From the NCBI GenBank assembly GCA_021732285.1, contig JAKFVH010000041.1:1-59526 (forward strand): a stretch of DNA of 59,526 bases, written 5' to 3'. Within the stretch, counting starts at the first letter, position 1; every line of letters begins with the position of its first letter. Both the position numbers and the translations under genes were made by a program. Source of the stretch: Reyranella sp. (GTDB lineage Bacteria; Pseudomonadota; Alphaproteobacteria; Reyranellales; Reyranellaceae). Of this stretch, positions 1 through 8,597 are shown one piece after another. The notes beneath the pieces were generated by a model that saw only the letters and a program-made list of their open reading frames with translations, did no database searches and was not told where the DNA came from.

Positions 1-1109
1 TGCTGACGCCCGGCCCGCTCACCACCTCGGCCAGCGTCAAGCAGGCCATGGTCCACGACTGGGGCTCGCGCGACGCCGAGTTTTTACGCATCAACCGCAT
101 GGTGCTCGACAAGATCGTCGAGCTGGCGGGCGGGCAGGGCACGCACGTCACGGTGCCGGTGCAAGGCTCGGGCACCTTCGCCGTCGAGGCCATGATCACC
201 TCGTTCGTGCCGAAGGCCGGCAAGCTTTTGGTGCTGATCAACGGCGCCTACGGCCAGCGCGCGCTCAAGATCGCCCAGGTCGCCGGCCGCGCCGCGGCAT
301 CGCTCGAAACGCTGGAGGATACGCCGCCTGACCTGACGCAGCTCGACCGGATGCTCGGCGACGACAAGGCGATCAGCCACGTCTTCGCGGTCCATTGCGA
401 GACCACCTCGGGCATCCTCAATCCCATCGCCGAGGTCGCCGAGATCGTCGCGCGCCACGGCCGCCGGCTGCTGGTCGATTCCATGAGCGCCTTCGGGGCG
501 CTCGAGATCGATGCCCGCAAGATCCGCTACGATGCGCTGGCGGCTTCCTCCAACAAGTGCCTGGAGGGCGTGCCGGGCCTGGGCTTCGTGATCTGCCGCA
601 ACGAGGCGCTGGCCGAGTGCAAGGGCAACGCCACCACGCTCGTCCTCGACCTGTTCGACCAGGCCGAGGCCTTCGCCCGTACCGGCCAGTACCGATTCAC
701 GCCGCCCATCCATGTCATCGTGGCCCTGGGCAAGGCGATCGAGGAGCACGCGGCCGAAGGCGGCGTCGCCGGCCGTGGCAAGCGCTACCGCGAAAACGCC
801 GGTGTTCTGATCGACGGCATGCGCGCCATGGGCTTCCGCACCCTGCTGCCCGACCGCCTGCAGGCGCCGATCATCGTCACCTTCCACATGCCGAACGATC
901 CCCGTTTCGTCTTCCAGCGCTTCTATGATTCGCTGAAGGACCGCGGCTACGTGATCTATCCCGGCAAGCTCACCGTCGCCGACTCGTTCCGCATCGGCTG
1001 CATCGGCCGGCTCTATCCCCGGCACATGGAAGGTGCTCTGCTGGCGGTCCGCGAGGTGCTGGACGAGATGCGCGTCAGCAACGGCGGCCCGGCATTGGCA
1101 GCGGAGTAG
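1..1109 (+). CDS. phnW: 2-aminoethylphosphonate--pyruvate transaminase, 5' end cut by window
   Basis: PLP-dependent class V aminotransferase that converts 2-aminoethylphosphonate plus pyruvate to phosphonoacetaldehyde plus alanine in the cytosol. The reading frame is open from base 3 and begins LTPGPLTTSASVKQAM, the conserved N-terminal motif of PhnW, so only about a dozen residues are missing upstream. The PLP lysine lies in SSNKCLEGVPG and the substrate-loop motif HCETTSGILNP is intact. The gene heads a phnW-phnA-phnY operon: its stop codon overlaps the GGAG ribosome binding site of the next gene. The neighbours imply that AEP is degraded through phosphonoacetaldehyde and phosphonoacetate rather than through phosphonatase (PhnX). 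The true start and any promoter lie outside the window. Confidence 0.95.
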   Translation, partial: LTPGPLTTSASVKQAMVHDWGSRDAEFLRINRMVLDKIVELAGGQGTHVTVPVQGSGTFAVEAMITSFVPKAGKLLVLINGAYGQRALKIAQVAGRAAASLETLEDTPPDLTQLDRMLGDDKAISHVFAVHCETTSGILNPIAEVAEIVARHGRRLLVDSMSAFGALEIDARKIRYDALAASSNKCLEGVPGLGFVICRNEALAECKGNATTLVLDLFDQAEAFARTGQYRFTPPIHVIVALGKAIEEHAAEGGVAGRGKRYRENAGVLIDGMRAMGFRTLLPDRLQAPIIVTFHMPNDPRFVFQRFYDSLKDRGYVIYPGKLTVADSFRIGCIGRLYPRHMEGALLAVREVLDEMRVSNGGPALAAE

Positions 1110-1117
1110 GAGTTATC

Positions 1118-2371
1118 ATGGCACCGGACAGTCTCAACCCGACCGGCAGCGAGATCGCCGTCAACGGTCGCCGCTACCGCCTGCCTCGCCAGCCCACCGT
1201 CGTGGTCTGCGTCGACGGCTCCGAGCCGGGCTACATCGAGCGCGCCGTCGAGGCCGGCCGCGCACCGTGGTTCGGCAAGGTGCTGACTGAGGGCACGAGC
1301 CTTTTGGCCGACTGCGTCGTGCCGTCCTTCACCAACCCCAACAACCTCTCGATCGTCACCGGCCGGCCGCCGGCCGAGCACGGCATCTGCGGCAACTACT
1401 TTCTCGATCCCGACAGCGGGAAAGAGGTGATGATGAACGATCCCAAGTTCCTGCGGATCGAGACGTTGTTCCCGTCCTTCCAGCGTGCCGGCTGCCGCAT
1501 CGCCGTCATCACCGCCAAGGACAAGCTGCGCGGCCTTTTAGGCAAGGGACTGGAGCTGGGCGTTGGCAAGGCCTGCAGCTTCTCTTCGGAGAAGTCCGAC
1601 AAGGCGAACGTCGCCGAGAACGGCATCGACAAGATGAACGAACTCGTAGGCATGCCCGTACCGGACGTGTACAGCGCCGGCCTGTCGGAGTTCGTGTTCG
1701 CCGCCGGCGTAAAGATCATGGAACGCGACCGGCCGCAGATCATGTATCTGTCGACCACCGACTACATCCAGCACAAGCACGCGCCCGGCACGCCGGTCGC
1801 CGACGATTTCTACGCCATGATGGACGGATACATGGCCAAGCTCGACGCCATGGGCTGCACCATCGTGCTGACCGCCGACCACGGCATGAACGCCAAGTTC
1901 GGCGCCGACGGCCAGCCCGACGTCATCTACCTGCAGGACGTGTTCGACGGCTGGCTCGGCAAGGACAAGGCGCGGGTCATCCTGCCGATCACCGACCCCT
2001 ATGTCGTGCATCACGGCGCGCTCGGGTCCTACGCCGTTGTCTATTGCGACGACGCCCGGCAGTGGAAGGCCAAGCTCGAGACGATGCCGGGCATCGAGGC
2101 GGTGCTCACCAAGGAAGAGGCGGCGAAGCGCTTCGAGCTGCCGGCCGATCGACTGGGCGACCTCGTCGTGGTCTCGACGAAGCACAAGGTTTTAGGCACC
2201 TCGGCGTCGCGCCACGATCTGTCGGGCCTGACCGAGCCGCTGCGCAGCCATGGCGGCATTTCCGAGCAGAAGGTGCCGCTGCTCTGCAATCGCAAGCGCG
2301 CCGCCGACGGCGCAACGCGCCATTGGCGCAACTTCGACGCCTTCGACCTCGCCCTCAACCTCGTCGCCTGA
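1118..2371 (+). CDS. phnA: phosphonoacetate hydrolase
   Basis: Alkaline phosphatase-superfamily C-P bond hydrolase that splits phosphonoacetate into acetate and phosphate. The 417-residue protein has the expected length. The two-zinc site can be read directly: D33 in [12 protein letters not shown], catalytic T72 in PSFTNPNN, D215 and H219 in [11 protein letters not shown]254-H255 in LTADHGMN and H378 in RSHGG. The start has an AGGAG ribosome binding site overlapping the phnW stop, 8 bases before ATG. The order phnW-phnA-phnY completes the three-step AEP-to-acetate pathway. This is the phosphonoacetate hydrolase PhnA, not the unrelated E. coli PhnA zinc-ribbon protein. Confidence 0.95.
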   Translation: MAPDSLNPTGSEIAVNGRRYRLPRQPTVVVCVDGSEPGYIERAVEAGRAPWFGKVLTEGTSLLADCVVPSFTNPNNLSIVTGRPPAEHGICGNYFLDPDSGKEVMMNDPKFLRIETLFPSFQRAGCRIAVITAKDKLRGLLGKGLELGVGKACSFSSEKSDKANVAENGIDKMNELVGMPVPDVYSAGLSEFVFAAGVKIMERDRPQIMYLSTTDYIQHKHAPGTPVADDFYAMMDGYMAKLDAMGCTIVLTADHGMNAKFGADGQPDVIYLQDVFDGWLGKDKARVILPITDPYVVHHGALGSYAVVYCDDARQWKAKLETMPGIEAVLTKEEAAKRFELPADRLGDLVVVSTKHKVLGTSASRHDLSGLTEPLRSHGGISEQKVPLLCNRKRAADGATRHWRNFDAFDLALNLVA

Positions 2372-2379
2372 GAGACACC

Positions 2380-3828
2380 ATGGACACCATGATCCGGAGC
2401 GACGTGCGGCACGAGATGCTGCGCATCGCCGGCAAGAAGGTCGAGACCAAGTCGCGCCTGGAAGTCCACTTCCCGTGGGACAACCGGCTGGTCGGCAGCG
2501 TCCCCCGCGCCACGCCCGAGCTGGTGGCCGAGGCTTTTCGTATCGCCCATGCCTACAAGCCCAAGCTGACGCGCTATCAGCGCCAGCAGATCCTGCTCAA
2601 GACCGCCGAGCTTTTGGTCGAGCGGAAGGAAGAGCTCTCGCGCTTGATCACGCTGGAGTCAGGCCTTTGCCTGAAAGACTCGCTCTACGAGGTCGGCCGC
2701 GCCTTCGACGTCTTCGCCTTTGCCGGCCAGCTCTGCCTGCTCGATGACGGCCAGACCTTCTCCTGCGACCTCACCCCGCACGGCAAGCCGCGCAAGATCT
2801 TCACCTTGCGCCAGCCGCTCAATGCCATCTCGGCGATCACGCCGTTCAACCATCCGCTGAACATGGTGGCGCACAAGCTGGCGCCGGCCTTCGCCACCAA
2901 CAACTGCGTGGTGCTGAAGCCGACCGAGCTGACGCCGCTCACCGCGCTGTTCCTGGCCGACACACTCTACGAGGCGGGCCTGCCGCCCGAGATGCTGTCG
3001 GTCATCACCGGCAATCCGTCGGACATCGGCGACGCCATGATCACCGACCCGCATGCCGATTTGATCACCTTCACGGGCTCGGTCCGCGTCGGCAAGCACA
3101 TCGCCAACACCGCAGGCTACAAGCGGCTGGTGCTGGAGCTTGGCGGCAACGATCCGCTGATCGTCATGGAAGATGCCGACCTCGACAAGGCGGCCGAGCT
3201 CGCCGTCGCCGGCGCCACCAAGAACTCGGGCCAGCGCTGCACGGCGGTGAAGCGCATCATCGTGATCGACAGCGTCGCCGACGCCTTCGTCGAGCGCGTG
3301 CTGGCCAAGGCGAAGAAGCTCAAGGCCGGCGATCCGCTCGATCCCGAGACCGACGTCGGCACGGTGATCCACGAGCGCGCCGCCACCCTGTTCCAGAACC
3401 GCGTCAGCGAGGCCGTGGCCAAGCACGGCGCCAGGCTGCTGCACGGCAACGACCGCCGCGGCGCGCTCTTTCCGCCCACCGTGGTCGACCACGTCGATCC
3501 GGCGTGCGAGCTGGTGCGCGAGGAGACCTTCGGACCGGCGATCCCGGTCATCCGCGTGAAGGACATCGACCACGCCATAAAAGTCTCCAACGGCACGGCC
3601 TATGGCCTGTCGTCGGGCGTCTGCACCGACCGGCTGGACTACATCACCCGCTTCGTCGACGAGCTTCAGGTCGGCACCGTCAACGTCTGGGAGGTGCCGG
3701 GCTATCGCATCGAAATGTCGCCCTTCGGCGGCATCAAGGATTCAGGCCTCGGCTACAAGGAGGGAGTCCTTGAAGCCATGAAGAGCTTCACCAATGTAAA
3801 GACCTGGTCGCTGCCCTGGCCGGGGTAG
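2380..3828 (+). CDS. phnY: phosphonoacetaldehyde dehydrogenase
   Basis: NAD(P)-dependent aldehyde dehydrogenase that oxidises phosphonoacetaldehyde to phosphonoacetate, linking PhnW and PhnA. The 482-residue protein carries the ALDH signatures: ITPFNHPLN with the catalytic asparagine, LELGGNDP with the general-base glutamate, [11 protein letters not shown] with the catalytic cysteine and [10 protein letters not shown] near the C-terminus. A longer frame is open upstream inside phnA, but ATG at 2380 follows an AGAGACACC stretch 8 bases after the phnA stop and gives the normal N-terminus. Function is assigned from family plus the phnW-phnA context; the ALDH fold alone would not define the substrate. 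It is the last gene of the compact operon. Confidence 0.9.
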   Translation: MDTMIRSDVRHEMLRIAGKKVETKSRLEVHFPWDNRLVGSVPRATPELVAEAFRIAHAYKPKLTRYQRQQILLKTAELLVERKEELSRLITLESGLCLKDSLYEVGRAFDVFAFAGQLCLLDDGQTFSCDLTPHGKPRKIFTLRQPLNAISAITPFNHPLNMVAHKLAPAFATNNCVVLKPTELTPLTALFLADTLYEAGLPPEMLSVITGNPSDIGDAMITDPHADLITFTGSVRVGKHIANTAGYKRLVLELGGNDPLIVMEDADLDKAAELAVAGATKNSGQRCTAVKRIIVIDSVADAFVERVLAKAKKLKAGDPLDPETDVGTVIHERAATLFQNRVSEAVAKHGARLLHGNDRRGALFPPTVVDHVDPACELVREETFGPAIPVIRVKDIDHAIKVSNGTAYGLSSGVCTDRLDYITRFVDELQVGTVNVWEVPGYRIEMSPFGGIKDSGLGYKEGVLEAMKSFTNVKTWSLPWPG

Positions 3829-3869
3829 GGAGCAACCGCGGTCGTACGATCTCCGTTAAAGGCAAGATT

Positions 3870-3936
3870 GTCATCCCGAGCGTAGCGAGGGACCTTCCCC
3901 GTTGCCTTAAAGGTCCCTCGCTGCGCTCGGGATGAC
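3870..3936. repeat. palindromic intergenic repeat, family A (GTCATCCCGAGC)
   Basis: An inverted repeat whose arms start GTCATCCCGAGCG and GAGGGACCTT and return as AAGGTCCCTCG and CGCTCGGGATGAC around a short spacer. Related sequences occur near 49837 and 55684. It lies between phnY and the GFA-family gene and may act as a transcript-end or RNA-stability hairpin. No coding potential is evident. Confidence 0.85.
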
Positions 3937-3954
3937 AGCCTTCGGGAGGACATC

Positions 3955-4311
3955 ATGGCTACGCAAAATTACGCCGGAAGCTGCCATTGCGGCGCCGTTG
4001 CCTATACCGTCGAGGTCGACACCGATCAGGCGCTGAAGTGCAACTGCACGATCTGCACCAAGCTCGGCGCCGTCTGGGCCTTCGCGCCCCAGGCCAAGTT
4101 CAAGCTCACCGAGGGTGCTGGCAGGCAGGGCGACTACCTCTTCAACAAGAAGAAGCTGCACCACCGCTTCTGCGCGTCCTGCGACATCGAAAGCTATGCC
4201 AACGGCACCGGCCCCGACGGCTCGCCCATGGTCGGCATCAACCTGCGCTGCGTCGAGGGCGTCGATGTCGACAAGCTCAGCCCCCGTGCGTGGGATGGCC
4301 GCAGCATGTAG
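3955..4311 (+). CDS. GFA/CENP-V family zinc-binding protein
   Basis: A 118-residue protein of the GFA family (S-hydroxymethylglutathione synthase/CENP-V fold). The cysteine clusters that bind zinc are visible as SCHCGAVAY, CNCTICTK and FCASCDIES. Members are often called glutathione-dependent formaldehyde-activating enzymes, but that activity is not established for most, and a general zinc-dependent carbon-sulfur lyase-like fold is the safer statement. A GGGAGGA ribosome binding site precedes ATG. The upstream palindromic repeat separates it from phnY, so it is probably not strictly part of the phn operon. Confidence 0.85.
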   Translation: MATQNYAGSCHCGAVAYTVEVDTDQALKCNCTICTKLGAVWAFAPQAKFKLTEGAGRQGDYLFNKKKLHHRFCASCDIESYANGTGPDGSPMVGINLRCVEGVDVDKLSPRAWDGRSM

Positions 4312-4340
4312 ATTGCTCCTCCTGTAAAGGGAGGATCCGT

Positions 4341-5318
4341 ATGTCATCGCTGTCCCGCCGCCGCCTGCTGGCAACGACTGCGCTCGCCCTGGCCGCGCCG
4401 GCTGTCGCCCGCGCCCAGGCATGGCCCACCAAGCAGATCCGCATGATCGCGCCCTATCCGCCGGGTGGCGGCGTCGACACGGTGTCGCGCGCCTTCTCCG
4501 AGAAGATGTCGCCCAAGCTCGGCCAGACCATCGTGGTCGACAACCAGCCCGGCGCCGGCGCCACGATCGGCGCGGCAGCGCTGCAGCGCAGCCCGGCCGA
4601 TGGCTACACGCTGATGGTGGGCAGTATGGTCGACTATTCGATCGCGCCGTACTTCCATCAGAACCTCAGCTTCGACATGGCCAAGGACTTCGTGCCGATC
4701 CTCGAGATCGGCAACGGCACGATCGGCGTGCTGGTGACGCCGAGCCTGCCGGTCAAGAACGTCCAGGAGCTGATCGCGCTCGCCAAGTCCAAGCCCGGAC
4801 AGCTCTCCTATGCCTCGTCGGGCTACGGCGGCCTGATCCATCTCAACTACGAGATGCTGAAGCAGATGACGGGCGCGGAGATGACCCATGTGCCCTACAA
4901 GGGCACCAGCTTCTTCCAGGCGGACCTTTACGAGGGTCGCGTGCAAGTCTCGATCGACAACGTGCTGGCCCACCTACCGCACCTCGCGGCCGGCAAGGTG
5001 CGTTGCCTCGCCGTCACCAGCAAGACGCGCTCGCCGCTGCTGCCCGACGTGCCGACCATGGCGGAGGCGGGTGTGCCAGGCTTCGAATCGGCCACCAACT
5101 ACACGCTGTTCGCGCCCAAGGCGGTGTCGGCCGACATCCAGAAGAAGCTGAACGTCCTGGGCAGCGAGGTGGTCGGCGACGCCGACTTCCGCGAGCGCAT
5201 GCTGAAGCTCGGCATCGTGACGGTCGGCGGCCCGCAGGAAGAGGTGCAGGCCAAGATGCCGACCGAGATGAAGCGCTGGGCCGACGTCATCCAGAAAGGC
5301 AACATCAAGCCCAGCTAA
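4341..5318 (+). CDS. Bug/TctC-family periplasmic binding protein
   Basis: Tripartite tricarboxylate transporter (Bug) family extracytoplasmic solute receptor of 325 residues. The N-terminus SLSRRRLLATTALALAAP followed by AVARAQA is a signal peptide with twin arginines, so Tat export is possible. The mature part begins WPTKQIRMIAPYPPGGG, the hallmark of the family, and AGATIGAAAL and VPYKGTSFFQADLYEG follow the family pattern. ATG follows a GGGAGGAT ribosome binding site. No TctA/TctB membrane genes lie nearby, which is common for the many orphan Bug proteins of Alpha- and Betaproteobacteria. The ligand, usually a carboxylate, cannot be read from the sequence. Confidence 0.88.
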   Translation: MSSLSRRRLLATTALALAAPAVARAQAWPTKQIRMIAPYPPGGGVDTVSRAFSEKMSPKLGQTIVVDNQPGAGATIGAAALQRSPADGYTLMVGSMVDYSIAPYFHQNLSFDMAKDFVPILEIGNGTIGVLVTPSLPVKNVQELIALAKSKPGQLSYASSGYGGLIHLNYEMLKQMTGAEMTHVPYKGTSFFQADLYEGRVQVSIDNVLAHLPHLAAGKVRCLAVTSKTRSPLLPDVPTMAEAGVPGFESATNYTLFAPKAVSADIQKKLNVLGSEVVGDADFRERMLKLGIVTVGGPQEEVQAKMPTEMKRWADVIQKGNIKPS

Positions 5319-5412
5319 GGGCATGCATGAGCGACGATCGGGCTATTCCTCGTTGCGCGAGGGGTGACCCTGCCGACAAACTCGCCGCGCGTTTTCGCAG
5401 AGGAAGCCAGCC

Positions 5413-6237
5413 ATGACCGTCAGCCAGGCCGACAAGGCCAAGAAGTTCCGCGCCCTGCACGAGGCGCCGGGTTCGTTCGTCATCCCCAATCCGTGGGACG
5501 GGGGCTCGGCGCGCGTCCTGGCCGGCCTCGGCTTCGAGGCGCTGGCCACGTCGAGCGGCGCCAAGGCAGGCGTGCTCGGCAAGCGCGACGGCAAGGTCAG
5601 TCGCGAGGAAGCGCTGGCCAATGCCAAACAAATCGTCGAGGCCTGCGACTTGCCGGTCTCGGCCGATCTCGAGAAGGGTTTTGGCGATGCGCCCGACGCT
5701 GCCGCCGAGACGATCCGGCAGGCCGCCGGGATCGGCCTGGTCGGCGGCTCGATCGAGGATGCCACGGGCGACAAGGACAAGCCGCTGTACGACGTCGAGG
5801 AAGCCGCCGTGCGTGTGGCGGCCGCGGTGAAGGCGGCGCGTGCGCTGCCGTTTCCCTTCACGCTGACGGCGCGCGCCGAAGGCTTCCTGCGCGGCAAGGC
5901 CGATCTTGACGACGTCATCAAGCGTCTGAAGGCCTTCGAGGCGGCTGGCGCCGATGTTCTGATGTCGCCTGGCCTGCCGGACCTCGCGGCGGTCAAGAAG
6001 GTCTGTTCCGCGCTCAACAAGCCGTTCAGCTTCATGGTCGGCATCAAGGGCCGCTCGTTCAGCCGCGCCGAGCTCGAGGCGGCGGGGGTGAAGCGCATCA
6101 GCCTCGCCACCTCGCTCTATCGTGTCGCCATGACCGGGCTCGTGGATGCCGCCAGGGAGGTCAAGGAGAAGGGCACCTTCACCTATCTCGACCGCTCGAT
6201 CCCGACGCCCGAGCTCAATGCCTTCATGAAGGAGTGA
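5413..6237 (+). CDS. isocitrate lyase/PEP mutase family protein
   Basis: A 274-residue PEP mutase-type TIM barrel of the superfamily containing PEP mutase, methylisocitrate lyase, oxaloacetate decarboxylase and phosphonopyruvate hydrolase. Visible elements are SFVIPNPWDGGSARVL, the acidic metal-binding strands SADLEKGFGD and GGSIEDATGD, and the barrel-end SRAELEAAGVKRISLAT. The isocitrate lyase KKCGH-type catalytic loop is absent; the equivalent loop reads GKRDGKVSR. Proximity to phnWAY makes a C-P related reaction tempting, but this subfamily is large and mostly uncharacterised, so no substrate is assigned. The 94-base gap before it contains no clear gene. Confidence 0.8.
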   Translation: MTVSQADKAKKFRALHEAPGSFVIPNPWDGGSARVLAGLGFEALATSSGAKAGVLGKRDGKVSREEALANAKQIVEACDLPVSADLEKGFGDAPDAAAETIRQAAGIGLVGGSIEDATGDKDKPLYDVEEAAVRVAAAVKAARALPFPFTLTARAEGFLRGKADLDDVIKRLKAFEAAGADVLMSPGLPDLAAVKKVCSALNKPFSFMVGIKGRSFSRAELEAAGVKRISLATSLYRVAMTGLVDAAREVKEKGTFTYLDRSIPTPELNAFMKE

Positions 6238-6244
6238 TCAGAAT

Positions 6245-6310
6245 CTTCCGGACCGCGCGCATCCTGCGCGCTCATGATCATGAGCGCGCAGGATGCGCGC
6301 GGTCCGGAAG
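6245..6310. repeat. perfect 66-bp palindrome, family D
   Basis: The 33-base left arm beginning CTTCCGGACCGCGCGC is followed without a spacer by its exact reverse complement, with TCATGATCATGA at the centre. It fills the gap between two convergent genes. A near-identical copy lies at 28502-28574. It could fold as a bidirectional terminator-like hairpin, although no U-run follows either arm. Confidence 0.95.
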
Positions 6311-6317
6311 AGCATGA

Positions 6318-6677
6318 CTACTTGCAGCTCAGCGTCTCCGCCGCCGGCTTGCTGCCGCGGTCGATGTCATAGGTGTCGGGCAGGAACTTGTTCTTGATCA
6401 GCTTGCCCGAGACCTCGATCTGGGCGCCGGTCTTGCAGCCCTTGTCGTTGCGATGAGTGACCATGCCGAACTGGCAGGCCGTCTTGCGGTCGCGGAAGAA
6501 GATCACGCCGGCAGCCTCGACCATGCGGTCGATCGTGCCCGAGACCGTGATCTCCTTGCCTTCGAGGTTGTCGCAGAATTGCGCCGCCGCCGGGCCCGTC
6601 TGAAGCCACAGGGCCACAGGCAGCACAACGGCGGCAGCCACCAGTCTCCCCCGGATCTTTATTCCTTCCCACACCAT
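6318..6677 (-). CDS. small exported protein of unknown function
   Basis: The protein has a hydrophobic signal segment (GRLVAAAVVLPVALWLQ) ending in a plausible cleavage site, GPAAA-QF. The mature part is about 90 residues with four cysteines: FCDN, TACQF, KGCK and the C-terminal SCK. The phrase EITVSGTIDRMVEAAG followed by VSGKLIK suggests a small beta-barrel such as an OB-fold, but I do not recognise a named family. The start is uncertain: the frame stays open 15 codons further upstream, and ATG at 6677 was chosen because it places the signal peptide at the N-terminus. The gene is convergent with the PEP mutase-family gene across the perfect palindrome. Confidence 0.7.
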   Translation of the reverse strand: MVWEGIKIRGRLVAAAVVLPVALWLQTGPAAAQFCDNLEGKEITVSGTIDRMVEAAGVIFFRDRKTACQFGMVTHRNDKGCKTGAQIEVSGKLIKNKFLPDTYDIDRGSKPAAETLSCK

Positions 6678-6742
6678 CGCTGCAACAATAGGGCCGACGC
6701 GCGTCCTGGTGAAGTGCGGCAAGGCCGCTCAAGACGCCGCGT

Positions 6743-8491
6743 CTACGGCAGGCCGGCCTTGGCGAGGCCGTCCAGGATGCGCTGGAAATCCCGAGCGTCC
6801 TTGTAGGGCAAAACGCCTTCGCGCTGCTGCACAGAGAAACCGGGATTGACCTCGAGCAGCCCGGCCCACGCTTCCCGCGCTTCCTCGGTCCTGCCGAGAT
6901 GGCCATACGAGGCTGCCAGCAGCATGCGGCTGGCATCGGTGTTGGGGTTGCGGGCGATGCGCTCGACCAGGTGGCTGGCGGCGATTTCGTCCTGGCCCAT
7001 GCTGAAATGCGCCTGCGCCGCCAGGTGCAGCAGGATGTTGGGATAGAGCGGATCGAGGCGCATCGCCACGGCGAGCGATTCCAGGGCCTGCCTGTGCTGG
7101 CCCGAGTACATCAGCGCCATACCGAGCAGCGCGTGCCCCTGTGCATAATTGTGGTCAAGCTCGACCGCCCGGTGGAGCTCCATCAGCGCCTCGTCGTGGC
7201 GGCGCTGCCAGACCCGCACATTGCCCATGGCGACATGGCCGCCGGGCTGGCGCTCGTCGAGCTCGAGAGCGCGCCGTGCCCAGCGCTCACCTTCGTCGAG
7301 CGCGCTTTGCGGATCGGTCGTCCAGGCGTTGACGTAGTCCGACACCGACGCGAAGGCCAGACCGACATGCGGAGCGGTGAAGTTCGGATCGAGCTCCAGC
7401 GCACGCCGATTCAATGCCTTGGACTGAGTAAATCCCTCGCGCGTGCCGATACCGAGAAGCTGGCGGGCGCGCAGCCAGCTTTCATAGGCTTCGAGGTTCT
7501 TGGTGCCGCCGCGCTTGAGGTCCTGCTCCTCGACGCGGCTGAGCTTCACGGCCAATGCCTCGACGATCTTGTGCACGACCTCGTCCTGGGTCGCGAAGAT
7601 GTCGGTCAGCTCGCGGTCGAAGCGGTCGGCCCACAGATGGCCGCCGCTCTGGGCGTCGACCAGCTGGGCGGTGATGCGCACGCGATTGCCGGCCTTGCGG
7701 ATCGAGCCTTCGAGCACGAAGCGCACGCCAAGCTCGCGGCCGATCTCCTGCACCTTCACGGCGCGGCCCTTGTAGGTGAAGGACGAGTTGCGGGCGATCA
7801 CGAACAGCGCCTGCACCTTGGAGAGGTCGGTGATCAGGTCCTCGGAGATGCCGTCGCTGAAATACTCCTGCTCGGCATCGCCGCTCATGTTGGCGAAGGG
7901 CAGCACGGCGATCGACGGCTTGTCCGGCACGGCAGGCGCCGCCGGCCGTGCCGCGCCGTTGGCCCGGCCGATGCGGAACACGCGGACCGGCCGGGCAATG
8001 TTCTTCACCGGCTTCTCGCCCAGGTCCTCCAGCTCGATGCCGAGCTTGTCGCGCACCGAATCGCGCACCGCACGCGACACGAAGATGGCGCCCGGCTCGG
8101 CCAGCCCCTCCAGGCGGGCGGCGATGTTGACGCCGTCGCCGTAGATGTCGCCGTCCTCGATGATGACGTCGCCCAAGTTGATGCCGATGCGGAACTCGAT
8201 GCGCGCCTCGTCGGGCGCGCCGCGGTTGCGGTCGGCCATGCCGGCCTGGATGGCGACGGCGCAGCGCACCGCCTCGACGGCGCTGGCGAAGTCGACCAGC
8301 AGGCCATCGCCGGTGCGCTTGACGATGCGGCCGCGGTGGGCCGCGATATGCGGTTCGATCAGCTCACCGAGATGGCCCTTCAGGCGCTGCAACGTGCCTT
8401 CTTCGTCGCGGCTCATCAGCCGGCTGTAGCCGGCGACGTCGGCCGCCAGGATGGCGGCGAGCCTGCGTTCGGTGCGTTGTTGCTCGTCCAT
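6743..8491 (-). CDS. class III adenylate/guanylate cyclase with TolB-like and TPR regions
   Basis: A 582-residue protein with three parts. Residues about 8-180 form a class III nucleotide cyclase domain with both metal-binding aspartates (D18 in ILAADVAGYS and D62 in RTGDGLLVDF) and the transition-state motif YGDGVNIAARLEG, so it is probably catalytic. Residues about 205-320 contain SIAVLPFANMSGDAEQEYFS and FVLEGSIRKAGNRVRIT, the TolB-N-like region that follows the cyclase in many alphaproteobacterial paralogues. The remainder carries TPR repeats such as ALLGMALMYSGQHRQALESL. There is no signal peptide or membrane helix. It is probably a cytosolic sensor cyclase, and the stimulus is unknown. 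It is divergent from the flavin monooxygenase gene. Confidence 0.92.
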   Translation of the reverse strand: MDEQQRTERRLAAILAADVAGYSRLMSRDEEGTLQRLKGHLGELIEPHIAAHRGRIVKRTGDGLLVDFASAVEAVRCAVAIQAGMADRNRGAPDEARIEFRIGINLGDVIIEDGDIYGDGVNIAARLEGLAEPGAIFVSRAVRDSVRDKLGIELEDLGEKPVKNIARPVRVFRIGRANGAARPAAPAVPDKPSIAVLPFANMSGDAEQEYFSDGISEDLITDLSKVQALFVIARNSSFTYKGRAVKVQEIGRELGVRFVLEGSIRKAGNRVRITAQLVDAQSGGHLWADRFDRELTDIFATQDEVVHKIVEALAVKLSRVEEQDLKRGGTKNLEAYESWLRARQLLGIGTREGFTQSKALNRRALELDPNFTAPHVGLAFASVSDYVNAWTTDPQSALDEGERWARRALELDERQPGGHVAMGNVRVWQRRHDEALMELHRAVELDHNYAQGHALLGMALMYSGQHRQALESLAVAMRLDPLYPNILLHLAAQAHFSMGQDEIAASHLVERIARNPNTDASRMLLAASYGHLGRTEEAREAWAGLLEVNPGFSVQQREGVLPYKDARDFQRILDGLAKAGLP

Positions 8492-8597
8492 GGGTCCGAA
8501 TTCCGGGGCGCCACCATAACGTCGCGCCCGCTTTTACGCGAGTTGGTTGCACCGGCACAGGCTTGCGCCGGACGATTACCTCGCTGATCTTAGGGAT

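Noticed and set aside
3870..3936. Rho-independent terminator after phnY
   Set aside because: The hairpin is strong but is not followed by a U-run and belongs to a dispersed repeat family; it may still stop or stabilise transcripts, but I do not call it a terminator.
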